Shown one piece after another: positions 22,779 to 39,837 of a stretch of DNA of 64,000 bases. A model generated the notes under the pieces. It was not told where the DNA came from, did not search any database, and was given only the letters and a program-made list of their open reading frames with translations. Position numbers and translations under genes: made by a program. Within the stretch, counting starts at the first letter, position 1, and the number at the start of each line of letters is the position of its first letter. The DNA comes from Actinoplanes ianthinogenes (GTDB lineage: Bacteria; Actinomycetota; Actinomycetes; Mycobacteriales; Micromonosporaceae): positions 5,376,001 to 5,440,000 of the forward strand of contig NZ_AP023356.1 in NCBI RefSeq assembly GCF_018324205.1. Direction: 5' to 3'.

Positions 22779-23473
22779 TCGCGCTGGCCGGGATGCGCCT
22801 GACCGGGTTCTTCCGCGGCGGCCGTGCGCTCGCCCCGCTGATCGCCGTGCTGGTGGTGCTCGGCGTGCTCTACGGCGGGGGAGCGTCCCCGGCCGCCACC
22901 GCCTACGGCTACTCCGCCGCCGCGCTGTTCCCGATCCTCGCCTGGCTCACCAAGGTCCTGCTGGACACCGAGCCGGACGTGCAGCGCCGCCTGGCCCGGC
23001 TGGCTGTCGGCCCGGTCCGGGAGGGCGCCGCCGGTCTGCTGGCCGCGCTCGTCGCCGGCGCCGCGGTCTGCGCCGTCGCGATGGTCGTCCCGCTGCTGTT
23101 CCACGGCATCCGGGGCCCGGAGGCGGGATCCACCGAGTCGTCGCTCGGCGTCGGCATCGCCCTCGGCGTGCTGGCCCACCTGCTGTCCCTGGTCGCCGCG
23201 GCCGCCCTCGGCGCGGTCGCCGGCCGGGCCGTGACCCGCCGGGTCCTGCCCGGCGTGGCGGTCCTGGTCACCGGCTCGATCCTGGCCATCGTGCTCGGCC
23301 TGACCAGCTCGTTCGCGCCGTGGCTGGTCCCGCCGGTGATGGCCACGGCTCGCGCGCTCAACGCCGGCGCCACCCCCGCGACCGGCACCCTGGTTCAGCT
23401 CACGGCGTGGTCACTGGCCTGGTCGGCGGTGGCGCTGACGACGTACGGGTTCCTGCGCCGGGCACGCTCCTGA
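22775..23473 (+). CDS. ABC transporter permease-like membrane protein
   Basis: The product has 232 residues with six hydrophobic segments (about 18-35, 45-60, 85-110, 125-145, 160-180 and 205-225). It starts with MIALAGMRLTGFFRGGRALA, a typical amphipathic lead of ABC-2-like permeases. The ATGA overlap with the ATPase gene makes these two subunits of one exporter. No substrate clue is visible. Confidence 0.8.
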   Translation: MIALAGMRLTGFFRGGRALAPLIAVLVVLGVLYGGGASPAATAYGYSAAALFPILAWLTKVLLDTEPDVQRRLARLAVGPVREGAAGLLAALVAGAAVCAVAMVVPLLFHGIRGPEAGSTESSLGVGIALGVLAHLLSLVAAAALGAVAGRAVTRRVLPGVAVLVTGSILAIVLGLTSSFAPWLVPPVMATARALNAGATPATGTLVQLTAWSLAWSAVALTTYGFLRRARS

Positions 23474-23482
23474 CCACTCGAT

Positions 23483-23512
23483 TTGGTTTTTCGCGGGGTG
23501 GCCGCGTACCGT
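23483..23512 (+). promoter_or_regulatory. Promoter for the rplJ leader
   Basis: TTGGTT at 23483-23488 and TACCGT at 23507-23512 are 18 bases apart, just before the L10 leader. The match to consensus is moderate. Confidence 0.4.
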
Positions 23513-23518
23513 AGCTTC

Positions 23519-23640
23519 TCGAAGTTCCACCCACAGACCGCTGGTCGCCGCAGCAACCGTCGCGAGACGGACGCCGCGGCCGAAGGTCCCGCAAGAGCGG
23601 GCGACCTGCGCAGGGAGAACGGTTCGTGATGTGACGGCGT
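23519..23640 (+). promoter_or_regulatory. Ribosomal protein L10 leader (autoregulatory mRNA element)
   Basis: The untranslated region before rplJ contains the elements of the bacterial L10 leader: GCCGCAGCAACCG, a CGAGACGGACGCCGCGGCCG stem region, GGTCCCGCAAGAGCGGGCGACC and the closing GCGCAGGGAGAACGG. The family binds the L10(L12)4 complex. I identified it by pattern and position, not by a covariance search. Confidence 0.6.
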
Positions 23641-23661
23641 GCCTCGCGCATGCCGGAGGTC

Positions 23662-23695
23662 CGCCCCGTGCCCTGCGCCGGGGCGTTTTGCTTTT
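23662..23695 (+). terminator. Attenuator-like terminator in the rplJ leader
   Basis: A 7-bp stem CGCCCCG/CGGGGCG (23662-23668 with 23679-23685) is followed by TTTTGCTTTT. It lies between the L10 leader and the rplJ start, so readthrough is needed to express rplJL. This fits L10-controlled attenuation. Confidence 0.7.
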
Positions 23696-23742
23696 CCGGG
23701 CCCTCTCGACCAGTGGCAACGAGCACTGAGGAGAGGAGGGAC

Positions 23743-24291
23743 ATGGCGGACAAGCCGGTCCGGGCCGACAAGGCCACGGCCGTCGCCGAGCTGACGGAGA
23801 ACTTCCGTTCCTCGACGGCCACCGTGTTGACCGAATACCGCGGCCTTACCGTGAAGCAGCTCACCGAGCTGCGCCGGGCGCTCGGCCAGCAGGCCAAGTA
23901 CTCCGTCGCCAAGAACACGCTCGCGAAGCGTGCGGCGGGCGACGCCGGCATCGAGGGCCTCGACGCGCTGTTCACCGGTCCTACCGCGCTCGCCTTCGTG
24001 AGCGGTGACGTGGTCGAGGCGGCCAAGGGCATCCGTGCCTTCGCCAAGGCCAACCCCGCTCTGGTCATCAAGGGCGGCGTCTTCGAGGGCAAGGCTCTCT
24101 CGGCGGACGAGGTCAACAAGCTCGCTGATCTCGAGTCCCGTGAGGTTCTGCTGGCCAAGCTGGCCGGCGCCATGAAGGGCAACCTGAGCAAGGCCGCGGC
24201 CACGTTCCAGGCTCCGCTCTCCCAGGCCGTGCGCCTGGTGGACGCCCTGCGTGACAAGCGCGAGAAGGACGGTTCCGCCGAGGCCGCCTGA
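23743..24291 (+). CDS. rplJ: 50S ribosomal protein L10
   Basis: The product has 182 residues from ATG 23743, with GAGAGGAGG upstream. It starts ADKPVRADKATAVAELTENF and has TEYRGLTVKQLTELRRALG and KNTLAKRA, the conserved rRNA-binding part. The helical C-terminus (about 140-178) holds L7/L12 dimers. L10 is the base of the ribosomal stalk and the feedback regulator of its operon. Confidence 0.96.
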   Translation: MADKPVRADKATAVAELTENFRSSTATVLTEYRGLTVKQLTELRRALGQQAKYSVAKNTLAKRAAGDAGIEGLDALFTGPTALAFVSGDVVEAAKGIRAFAKANPALVIKGGVFEGKALSADEVNKLADLESREVLLAKLAGAMKGNLSKAAATFQAPLSQAVRLVDALRDKREKDGSAEAA

Positions 24292-24347
24292 TCGGCCCCG
24301 GGGAACCCAAGCACGTTTCACACCAGAAGCTAGGAAAGGTTGCCATC

Positions 24348-24731
24348 ATGGCGAAGCTCAGCACCGACGACCTGCTCGACGCGTTCAAGGAGATGACGCT
24401 GATCGAGCTCTCCGAGTTCGTGAAGCAGTTCGAAGAGGTCTTCGACGTCAAGGCCGCCGCGCCGGTCGCCGTCGCTGCCGCCGCCCCGGGTGGCGCTGCC
24501 CCCGAGGCTGCCGCGGAGCAGGACTCGTTCGACGTCGTTCTGGAGAGCGACGGCGGCAAGAAGATCCAGGTCATCAAGGTCGTGCGTGAGCTGACCGGCC
24601 TGGGCCTCAAGGAGGCCAAGGACGCCGTCGAGGCCGCCCCCAAGGCGATCCTCGAGGGTGTCAACAAGGAGAAGGCCGAGGCCGCCAAGGCCAAGCTCGA
24701 GGGCGAGGGCGCCAAGGTCACCCTCAAGTGA
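24348..24731 (+). CDS. rplL: 50S ribosomal protein L7/L12
   Basis: The product has 127 residues. An N-terminal dimerisation helix (LLDAFKEMTLIELSEFVKQF) is followed by an Ala-rich hinge and the C-terminal factor-binding domain (GKKIQVIKVVRELTGLGLKE, with the EAAPKAI loop). L7/L12 recruits EF-Tu, EF-G and other GTPases. AGGAAAGG lies ahead of the ATG, and a terminator follows the stop. Confidence 0.97.
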   Translation: MAKLSTDDLLDAFKEMTLIELSEFVKQFEEVFDVKAAAPVAVAAAAPGGAAPEAAAEQDSFDVVLESDGGKKIQVIKVVRELTGLGLKEAKDAVEAAPKAILEGVNKEKAEAAKAKLEGEGAKVTLK

Positions 24732-24756
24732 TCTGACGCTCTTCAGCGTTTTCCTT

Positions 24757-24799
24757 CGATGGCGGAGATCCGACACGGGTCTCCGCCATCGGCGTTTTT
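24757..24799 (+). terminator. Rho-independent terminator after rplL
   Basis: A 12-bp stem (24757-24768 with 24780-24791) is followed by a T run at about 24795. It ends the rplJL unit, so rpoBC needs its own promoter or readthrough. Confidence 0.88.
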
Positions 24800-25347
24800 C
24801 CGGGCATCGGTGCTGGTCAGCGGGGCAGGTTCGAGCAGCTGACGGGCCAGGTGACAAAGCGTCACAAAGCTCGCCATCCATGCAGTAAGGTCCCTCTGGT
24901 GCGCGTGCCGGACGAGCGGGTGGGTCCGACCCGCGGCACAGCCCTTGACTGTGTGTCCCCTGACAGGCACGCTGATGGCAGCAAGTTTCCGCGCTTGCGA
25001 CAGCCGCCCCGTGGGTATTCGGTTCACCCGATGACCACGGACCGGCACCCGAGGAAGATGAGCCGCGTTTCTTGAGCGGCCCCGGCCACGGTGTTGACCG
25101 CGATGGTGCAGGTCAGCGACGTCGGGGACACGTTCCGCAGGCCACTTCGTGGTGTGGGCTGGACAGCGGTTAGCCGAGCGGCTACACTGCTAGTTTGCGC
25201 TGCCTTCTGTCTTGACGCCTGTCGTTGTATCCATGTCTCTGTATCTCTTGGGGCGTGGATGTCGACGGGTGTCTTTTGGAGTGCACGCAGACCAGTTGCA
25301 CCAGCAACTCAGCCGCATAGCAGCACCGGTCCTCGGAAGGACGCATC
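24800..25347 (+). other. rpoB upstream region
   Basis: About 550 bases lie between the rplL terminator and rpoB. I see no supported coding sequence. The region contains the rpoB promoter at 25160-25188 and about 155 bases of leader. A weaker TTGACT at about 24952 has no good -10 partner. Confidence 0.6.
25160..25188 (+). promoter_or_regulatory. Promoter for rpoB-rpoC
   Basis: TGGACA at 25160-25165 and TACACT at 25183-25188 have the ideal 17-base spacing. Transcription would start near 25195, giving a leader of about 153 bases. Confidence 0.7.
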
Positions 25348-28788
<3,441 letters not shown>

Positions 28789-28800
28789 CGGAGAGCGTCC

Positions 28801-28833
28801 CCGGTCGGTCCTGAGGTTCTCGGGACCGGCCGG
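28801..28833 (+). other. Hairpin in the rpoB-rpoC spacer
   Basis: Eleven-base arms with one G-U pair (28801-28811 with 28823-28833) lie 12 bases after the rpoB stop. There is no T run, so it may be an mRNA processing or stabilising structure rather than a terminator. Confidence 0.5.
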
Positions 28834-28890
28834 GGGCGCCCCCGCCGGCCTTGAATTCACCCGAGCAACGAAACACGAGGGATAGTCCAA

Positions 28891-32781
<3,891 letters not shown>

Positions 32782-32822
32782 CGGTGGTGCGGCTCAGGCC
32801 GTACTGAAAGAGCTGGATCCGC

Positions 32823-32855
32823 CTGGGGTGGTCGCGCATGGCGCGGCCGCCCCAG
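32823..32855 (+). terminator. Hairpin terminator after rpoC
   Basis: A 15-bp stem with two G-U pairs and a 3-base loop lies 42 bases past the rpoC stop, followed by CGGCGTTTC. The T run is short. Confidence 0.65.
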
Positions 32856-32876
32856 CGGCGTTTCTAAGATGTAGTG

Positions 32877-33221
32877 GTGACCACTCAAGCCGTGCCCGCC
32901 CGCCATCCGCTCGATCCGGAGCCGGCGCCGTCGACGAAGGCGCGGGCGGTCTTCGCGCTGGGCCTGGTCGCGCTGCTGACCGGCCCGCTGATCGGCGGGG
33001 TGATTCCGGCCACGGTCGCCCTGCTGCTGGCCCGTCAGACCACGCGAGAGGCGTTCGCGGCCGGGGGCTACCTCACCGGTGGCCGGTGGATCCGCCGTGG
33101 CCGCAAGCTGGCCTGGGCCGGTCTGGTGCTGGCACTGGCCACGCTGGTGGTGGCCGGGATCGCCGGCCTGTTGCACCTGGCGGCCGTCCCGGGCCCGGAT
33201 TTCGCTCCGGGCACCGACTGA
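32877..33221 (+). CDS. Small membrane protein (DUF4190-like), lineage-specific
   Basis: The product has 114 residues, starting VTTQAVPARHPLDPEPAPST. Two hydrophobic segments lie at about 24-48 and 75-97, the latter followed by a short polar tail. Two adjacent GTG codons (32874 and 32877) are possible starts; no ribosome binding site is visible, so translation may be leaderless. I recall very similar small genes behind rpoC in Micromonosporaceae. Function unknown. Confidence 0.7.
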   Translation: MTTQAVPARHPLDPEPAPSTKARAVFALGLVALLTGPLIGGVIPATVALLLARQTTREAFAAGGYLTGGRWIRRGRKLAWAGLVLALATLVVAGIAGLLHLAAVPGPDFAPGTD

Positions 33222-33263
33222 TCGGGCCGCTGCCCGGGCTGCGCCACGGCTCGTCCGGGTGAC

Positions 33264-33737
33264 ATGCTTCTGTTCATGATGCAACCCCCGCCGCCGCCCT
33301 ACGGACCGCCGCCATACGGCCCGCCGCTGCCGCCGCAGTCGGTCAGCGGCTGGGAGGCGGAGCGAGTGGACGTGGTGACCGGGACCGACTTCGGGCTGGT
33401 CCAGCTGCGGGTCGTGCCGATCACGTCGGGTCTGGCGATCGGCGGGCTGGCCGCCGGCATCGGGTCGATCCTGGTCGCGATCCTGGTCGTCTGTTTCGGC
33501 TTCAGCGGCGCGGGTAGTTGGGTGGCGGGTGCATTCACGCTGCTCAGCGTGCTGGCCGGTGGGGGAGCGGTGGCCGCCTCGCTGATCGCGATGCGGCAGA
33601 TCCGGCGTTCGGGCGGGCCGGGCCGGGTGCGGTTCACCGGCCGCGGGCTGGCGATCGCCGGGATCTCGTGCGGCGGCGCGGGGGCGGGAATATCGCTCCT
33701 CGCGTTGTTGCTGGGATTGGTGTTACAAGCTTCATAA
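33264..33737 (+). CDS. Proline-rich DUF4190-like membrane protein
   Basis: The product has up to 157 residues. A Pro/Tyr/Gly-rich cytoplasmic N-terminus (QPPPPPYGPPPYGPP) precedes hydrophobic segments at about 55-80, 85-110 and 130-155. The layout matches DUF4190 proteins of actinobacteria, whose role is unknown. In-frame ATG codons at 33264, 33276 and 33279 compete; the ribosome binding site does not decide, though the family pattern would favour the later ones. Confidence 0.7.
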   Translation: MLLFMMQPPPPPYGPPPYGPPLPPQSVSGWEAERVDVVTGTDFGLVQLRVVPITSGLAIGGLAAGIGSILVAILVVCFGFSGAGSWVAGAFTLLSVLAGGGAVAASLIAMRQIRRSGGPGRVRFTGRGLAIAGISCGGAGAGISLLALLLGLVLQAS

Positions 33738-33849
33738 CGACCGTGTGGTCTGGATCCGGCACCGCGGCATTGCCGCGCTGGGGCACCCGGTACACTGGTA
33801 TACGGAGATGTCCATCGTGGGGGCCCAGGTCTGATCTGACTGGTTCATT

Positions 33850-33878
33850 TTGACCTGGGTGCTTGAGGTGGGTACTCT
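33850..33878 (+). promoter_or_regulatory. Promoter for rpsL-rpsG-fusA-tuf
   Basis: TTGACC at 33850-33855 and TACTCT at 33873-33878 have a 17-base spacer. This is one of the best sigma-70-type matches in the window. Confidence 0.75.
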
Positions 33879-34038
33879 TTCCCCTCGTGCCCGGGCTCGC
33901 CCGGGCAACTCGTGCGTGCACCCGAATCGGAACGTACGACGGGTAAAGCCGCACGACGGACAGGGTTCGACCCCTGTCCTGACAAAGACAAGACCGGGAC
34001 GCGTGAATCACTCACGCGCGACGGGACCGTGAGCCGGA

Positions 34039-34057
34039 CGACACGCCCGACCGCGGG
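34039..34057 (+). promoter_or_regulatory. 19-base leader motif shared with the S10 operon
   Basis: CGACACGCCCGACCGCGGG occurs identically here and at 38755-38773. A shorter match (GACACGCCCGAC) lies at 52129-52140 before infA. Confidence 0.6.
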
Positions 34058-34151
34058 TGCGGGACACTCCCTTCCGGGAGGGCCCTACACACAAGGCATA
34101 ACACTCGGTGCGGCCGTAGAAGAAAGCGGCCGAAGGGAGCGGAGAAACCCG

Positions 34152-34526
34152 GTGCCCACGATCCAGCAGCTGGTCCGCAAGGGCCGCCAGGCGAAGACGA
34201 CCAAGACGAAGACGCCGGCACTGAAGGGAAGCCCTCAGCGGCGCGGCGTGTGTACCCGCGTGTACACCACCACCCCCAAGAAGCCGAACTCTGCGCTGCG
34301 CAAGGTCGCTCGCGTGAAGCTGAGCAGCCAGATCGAGGTCACGGCGTACATCCCGGGTGTCGGCCACAACCTGCAGGAGCACTCGATCGTGCTCGTGCGT
34401 GGCGGCCGTGTGAAGGACCTGCCCGGCGTCCGCTACAAGATCGTTCGCGGTTCGCTCGACACCCAGGGTGTCCGGAACCGCAAGCAGGCTCGTAGCCGTT
34501 ACGGCGCGAAGAAGGAGAAGAGCTGA
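34152..34526 (+). CDS. rpsL: 30S ribosomal protein S12
   Basis: The product has 124 residues from GTG 34152, with GGAG seven bases upstream. It starts VPTIQQLVRKGRQAKTTKTK and has the decoding-centre loop TTTPKKPNSALRKVARVKL and GVRYKIVRGSLDTQGV. The streptomycin positions equivalent to Lys43 and Lys88 (KKPNS and GRVKDLPG) are wild type. It heads the str operon. Confidence 0.97.
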   Translation: MPTIQQLVRKGRQAKTTKTKTPALKGSPQRRGVCTRVYTTTPKKPNSALRKVARVKLSSQIEVTAYIPGVGHNLQEHSIVLVRGGRVKDLPGVRYKIVRGSLDTQGVRNRKQARSRYGAKKEKS

Positions 34527-34527
34527 C

Positions 34528-34998
34528 ATGCCGCGTAAGGGCCCCGCTCCGCGTCACCCGGTGGTCGCTGACCCGGTGTACAACTCGCCGCTGGTGACCC
34601 AGCTGGTGAACAAGATCCTGATCGGCGGCAAGCGTCAGCTCGCCGAGCGCATCGTGTACGGCGCCCTCGAGGGTGCCCGCGAGAAGAGTGGCACCGACCC
34701 GGTGGTCATCCTCAAGCGCGCGATGGACAACGTGAAGCCGACCCTCGAGGTCCGCAGCCGCCGCGTCGGTGGCGCGACCTACCAGGTGCCGGTCGAGGTG
34801 CGCACCCCGCGCCAGACCACCCTCGGTCTGCGCTGGCTGGTTCAGTACTCCAAGGCGCGCCGCGAGAAGACCATGATCGAGCGGCTCCAGAACGAGCTGC
34901 TCGACGCCAGCAACGGCCTCGGCGCCGCGGTGAAGCGTCGCGAGGACACCCACAAGATGGCGGAGTCCAACAAGGCCTTCGCGCACTACCGCTGGTAA
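34528..34998 (+). CDS. rpsG: 30S ribosomal protein S7
   Basis: The product has 156 residues, one base after rpsL. It starts PRKGPAPRHPVVADPVYNSP and contains KRAMDNVKPTLEVRSRRVGG and the C-terminal helix ESNKAFAHYRW. S7 organises the 3' major domain of 16S rRNA and is the usual translational repressor of the str operon. Confidence 0.97.
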   Translation: MPRKGPAPRHPVVADPVYNSPLVTQLVNKILIGGKRQLAERIVYGALEGAREKSGTDPVVILKRAMDNVKPTLEVRSRRVGGATYQVPVEVRTPRQTTLGLRWLVQYSKARREKTMIERLQNELLDASNGLGAAVKRREDTHKMAESNKAFAHYRW

Positions 34999-35083
34999 GA
35001 CCCTGCTGCGGGCCCGGCATTCCGCCGGGCCACGGCAGTCGTACCGGTCCACGAGACGACGACGAAGAAAAGTAGGGATGGAA

Positions 35084-37180
<2,097 letters not shown>

Positions 37181-37189
37181 CGCGTTGAG

Positions 37190-37220
37190 GCACGTGCGGC
37201 CCGTCGAGGGCCGCACGTGC
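37190..37220 (+). other. Strong hairpin between fusA and tuf
   Basis: Perfect 13-bp arms (37190-37202 and 37208-37220) enclose a 5-base loop. The stem is followed by ACGAGCAG, not T residues. It could be a partial terminator or a processing site that lets tuf be expressed independently of fusA. Confidence 0.65.
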
Positions 37221-37298
37221 ACGAGCAGTCGACAGAGTCCTGAGCGCCTTATCGGCGTGCCGGGCGAAAAGTAATGATCAGTCCACAGGAGGACACCA

Positions 37299-38492
37299 GT
37301 GGCGAAGGCGAAGTTCGAGCGGACTAAGCCGCACGTCAACATCGGCACCATTGGTCACATCGACCACGGTAAGACGACGCTGACTGCGGCCATCACGAAG
37401 GTCCTGCACGACGAGTTCCCGGACCTGAACCCGTACACCCCGTTCGACGAGATCGACAAGGCGCCGGAGGAGAAGGCCCGCGGCATCACGATCTCGATCG
37501 CGCACGTCGAGTACCAGACCGCGGCGCGCCACTACGCGCACGTGGACTGCCCCGGCCACGCCGACTACATCAAGAACATGATCACCGGTGCCGCGCAGAT
37601 GGACGGCGCGATCCTGGTGGTTGCCGCGACCGACGGCCCGATGCCGCAGACCAAGGAGCACGTGCTCCTGGCCCGCCAGGTCGGCGTTCCGTACATCGTC
37701 GTCGCCCTGAACAAGAGCGACATGGTCGAGGACGAGGAGCTCCTGGAGCTCGTCGAGCTCGAGGTCCGCGAGCTGCTGAGCACCTACGAGTTCCCGGGCG
37801 ACGACCTGCCGGTCGTGCGCGTGTCGGCGCTCAAGGCGCTCGAGGGCGACCCGGAGTGGACCGGCAAGCTCCTGGAGCTGATGAACGCGGTCGACACCGC
37901 GATCCCGCAGCCCGAGCGTGAGACCGAGAAGCCGTTCCTCATGCCGATCGAGGACGTCTTCACGATCACCGGTCGTGGCACCGTGGTGACCGGTCGCGCC
38001 GAGCGCGGCATCCTCAAGCCGAACGAGGAGGTCGAGATCGTCGGTATCCGCGAGAAGTCGACCAAGACCGTTTGCACCGGCATCGAGATGTTCCGCAAGC
38101 TGCTCGACGAGGCCCGCGCGGGTGAGAACGTCGGTCTGCTGCTCCGCGGCATCAAGCGCGAGGACGTCGAGCGCGGCATGGTCGTCGTGAAGCCGGGCAC
38201 CACGACTCCGCACACGGAGTTCGAGGGCCAGGTCTACATCCTCTCCAAGGAGGAGGGTGGCCGGCACACCCCGTTCTTCCAGAACTACCGGCCGCAGTTC
38301 TACTTCCGCACCACGGACGTCACCGGCGTCGTCACGCTGCCCGAGGGCACCGAGATGGTCATGCCGGGCGACTCCACCTCGATGGCCGTGAAGCTGATCC
38401 AGCCGATCGCCATGGAGCAGGGCCTGAAGTTCGCGATCCGTGAGGGTGGCCGCACCGTCGGCGCCGGCACGGTCACGAAGATCATCAAGTGA
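37299..38492 (+). CDS. tuf: Elongation factor Tu
   Basis: The product has 397 residues from GTG, with ACAGGAGG upstream. G1 GHIDHGKTT, G2 RGITI, G3 DCPGHADY and G4 NKSD are intact. Domain II has GTVVTGRAERGILKPNEEVE, and the C-terminus ends REGGRTVGAGTVTKIIK. EF-Tu delivers aminoacyl-tRNA to the ribosome. A terminator hairpin follows. Confidence 0.98.
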   Translation: MAKAKFERTKPHVNIGTIGHIDHGKTTLTAAITKVLHDEFPDLNPYTPFDEIDKAPEEKARGITISIAHVEYQTAARHYAHVDCPGHADYIKNMITGAAQMDGAILVVAATDGPMPQTKEHVLLARQVGVPYIVVALNKSDMVEDEELLELVELEVRELLSTYEFPGDDLPVVRVSALKALEGDPEWTGKLLELMNAVDTAIPQPERETEKPFLMPIEDVFTITGRGTVVTGRAERGILKPNEEVEIVGIREKSTKTVCTGIEMFRKLLDEARAGENVGLLLRGIKREDVERGMVVVKPGTTTPHTEFEGQVYILSKEEGGRHTPFFQNYRPQFYFRTTDVTGVVTLPEGTEMVMPGDSTSMAVKLIQPIAMEQGLKFAIREGGRTVGAGTVTKIIK

Positions 38493-38495
38493 TTT

Positions 38496-38527
38496 CGAGG
38501 GGTGTTCACTTCGGTGAGCACCCCTCG
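38496..38527 (+). terminator. Terminator hairpin after tuf
   Basis: Fourteen-base arms with near-perfect pairing (38496-38509 with 38514-38527) enclose a TTCG tetraloop. No long T run follows (TTGGTG). Confidence 0.7.
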
Positions 38528-38865
38528 TTGGTGACCCCGATTAGCAATGCTGGAGTTAATCCGGCATACTAGTCAGGTTGCGTCCGCGCGGGGTGGGTAG
38601 TCGAGCTAGGTCAACTTTGACTTGATCAACTACCCACCCTCGCCGGGTGTCCGGGTGTGTTTCTTTGCCGCCCGGCATCCCAGATCCCCGCGATCGCGTC
38701 CGCCCGAAGGGGTGGAGGCCGGAAGCTGAGTGCCCAGCACTCTGTGACGAGGCGCGACACGCCCGACCGCGGGGGTCGGACAACGCAGGATCAACGGTCC
38801 TGCGGGCATGTGGAGGCCACCGCTTCCGCACGTAGCGGCATCGAGAGAAGGAAACAGAAGCCACC
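38528..38865 (+). other. S10 operon upstream and leader region
   Basis: The 338 bases between the tuf terminator and rpsJ contain CATACTAGT near 38570 (a possible -10 without a clear -35) and a long-stem hairpin with perfect 11-bp arms GGGTGGGTAGT/ACTACCCACCC at 38591-38601 and 38629-38639. The 19-base motif shared with the str leader follows at 38755. No gene is supported. The region is a likely site of S10-operon control. Confidence 0.6.
38755..38773 (+). promoter_or_regulatory. 19-base leader motif shared with the str operon
   Basis: This is identical to 34039-34057. It lies 92 bases before the rpsJ start, against 94 bases before rpsL in the other leader. Confidence 0.6.
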
Positions 38866-39174
38866 ATGGCGGGACAGAAGATCCGCATCCGGCTCAAGGC
38901 CTATGACCACGAGGTCGTCGACTCCTCGGCGCGGAAGATCGTCGAGACGGTGACGCGTACCGGGGCGCAGGTCGCGGGCCCGGTGCCGCTGCCCACGGAG
39001 ATCAACCGTTTCTGCGTGATCCGTTCGCCGCACAAGTACAAGGACTCGCGCGAGCACTTCGAGATGCGCACGCACAAGCGTCTGATCGACATCATCGACC
39101 CGACCCCGAAGACGGTCGACTCGCTCATGCGCCTCGACCTGCCGGCTGGCGTCGACATCGAGATCAAGCTGTAG
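38866..39174 (+). CDS. rpsJ: 30S ribosomal protein S10
   Basis: The product has 102 residues and starts [20 protein letters not shown]. The conserved [20 protein letters not shown] loop and the C-terminal [11 protein letters not shown] are present. S10 (NusE) also joins NusB in antitermination and links NusG to the ribosome. It is the first gene of an eleven-gene S10 operon. Confidence 0.98.
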
Positions 39175-39186
39175 GGATCCGGACAA

Positions 39187-39837
39187 ATGGACAGGCAAGT
39201 GAAGGGGATCCTGGGCGCCAAGCTCGGCATGACCCAGGTCTGGGACAACAACAAGGTCGTCCCGGTAACCGTGGTGCAGGCCGGCCCGTGCGTCGTGACC
39301 CAGGTCCGCACCTCTGAGAAGGACGGCTACTCCGCTGTCCAGCTGGCTTTCGGCGCGATTGACCCCCGCAAGGTCAACAAGCCGGAGAGCGGCCACTACG
39401 CGAAGGCCGGTGTGTCGCCGCGGCGCCACCTCGTCGAGCTTCGCACCGTCGACGCCAGCGAGTACGAGCTCGGCCAGGAAGTCACGGTCGACACGTTCGC
39501 TGCCGGTCAGCCGATCGACGTGACCGGCAAGACCAAGGGCAAGGGCTACGCCGGTGTCATGAAGCGGCACGGCTTCCACGGTCTGCGCGCGAGCCACGGT
39601 GTCGAGCGCAAGCACCGCTCGCCCGGCTCGATCGGCGCCTGCGCCACCCCGGGCCGCGTCTTCAAGGGCGTCCGGATGGCCGGCCGGATGGGTAGCAAGC
39701 GCTACACCGTCCAGAACCTGACGATCCAGGCGATCGACACCGAGCGCAACCTGATCCTGGTCAAGGGCGCTGTGCCCGGCCCCAAGGGCGCGCTGATCCT
39801 GGTCCGTAGTGCGGCCAAGAAGGGCGGTGCCAAGTGA
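39187..39837 (+). CDS. rplC: 50S ribosomal protein L3
   Basis: The product has 216 residues, starting MDRQVKGILGAKLGMTQVWD. The L3 signature near FHGLRASHGVERKHRSPGSI, with the GRVFKGVRMAGRMG loop reaching toward the peptidyl transferase centre, is complete. The stop overlaps the rplD start by four bases. Confidence 0.97.
   Translation: MDRQVKGILGAKLGMTQVWDNNKVVPVTVVQAGPCVVTQVRTSEKDGYSAVQLAFGAIDPRKVNKPESGHYAKAGVSPRRHLVELRTVDASEYELGQEVTVDTFAAGQPIDVTGKTKGKGYAGVMKRHGFHGLRASHGVERKHRSPGSIGACATPGRVFKGVRMAGRMGSKRYTVQNLTIQAIDTERNLILVKGAVPGPKGALILVRSAAKKGGAK

Larger units (their letters stand above)
33738..34151 (+). other. str operon promoter and leader region
   Basis: The 414 bases before rpsL contain the promoter at 33850-33878, an inverted repeat CCCAGGTC...GACCTGGG (33824-33831 with 33852-33859) that overlaps its -35, a GCCCGGG hairpin near 33890-33908, and a leader of about 270 bases with several GC-rich stems and the motif shared with the S10 leader (34039-34057). 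No gene is supported here. Confidence 0.7.
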
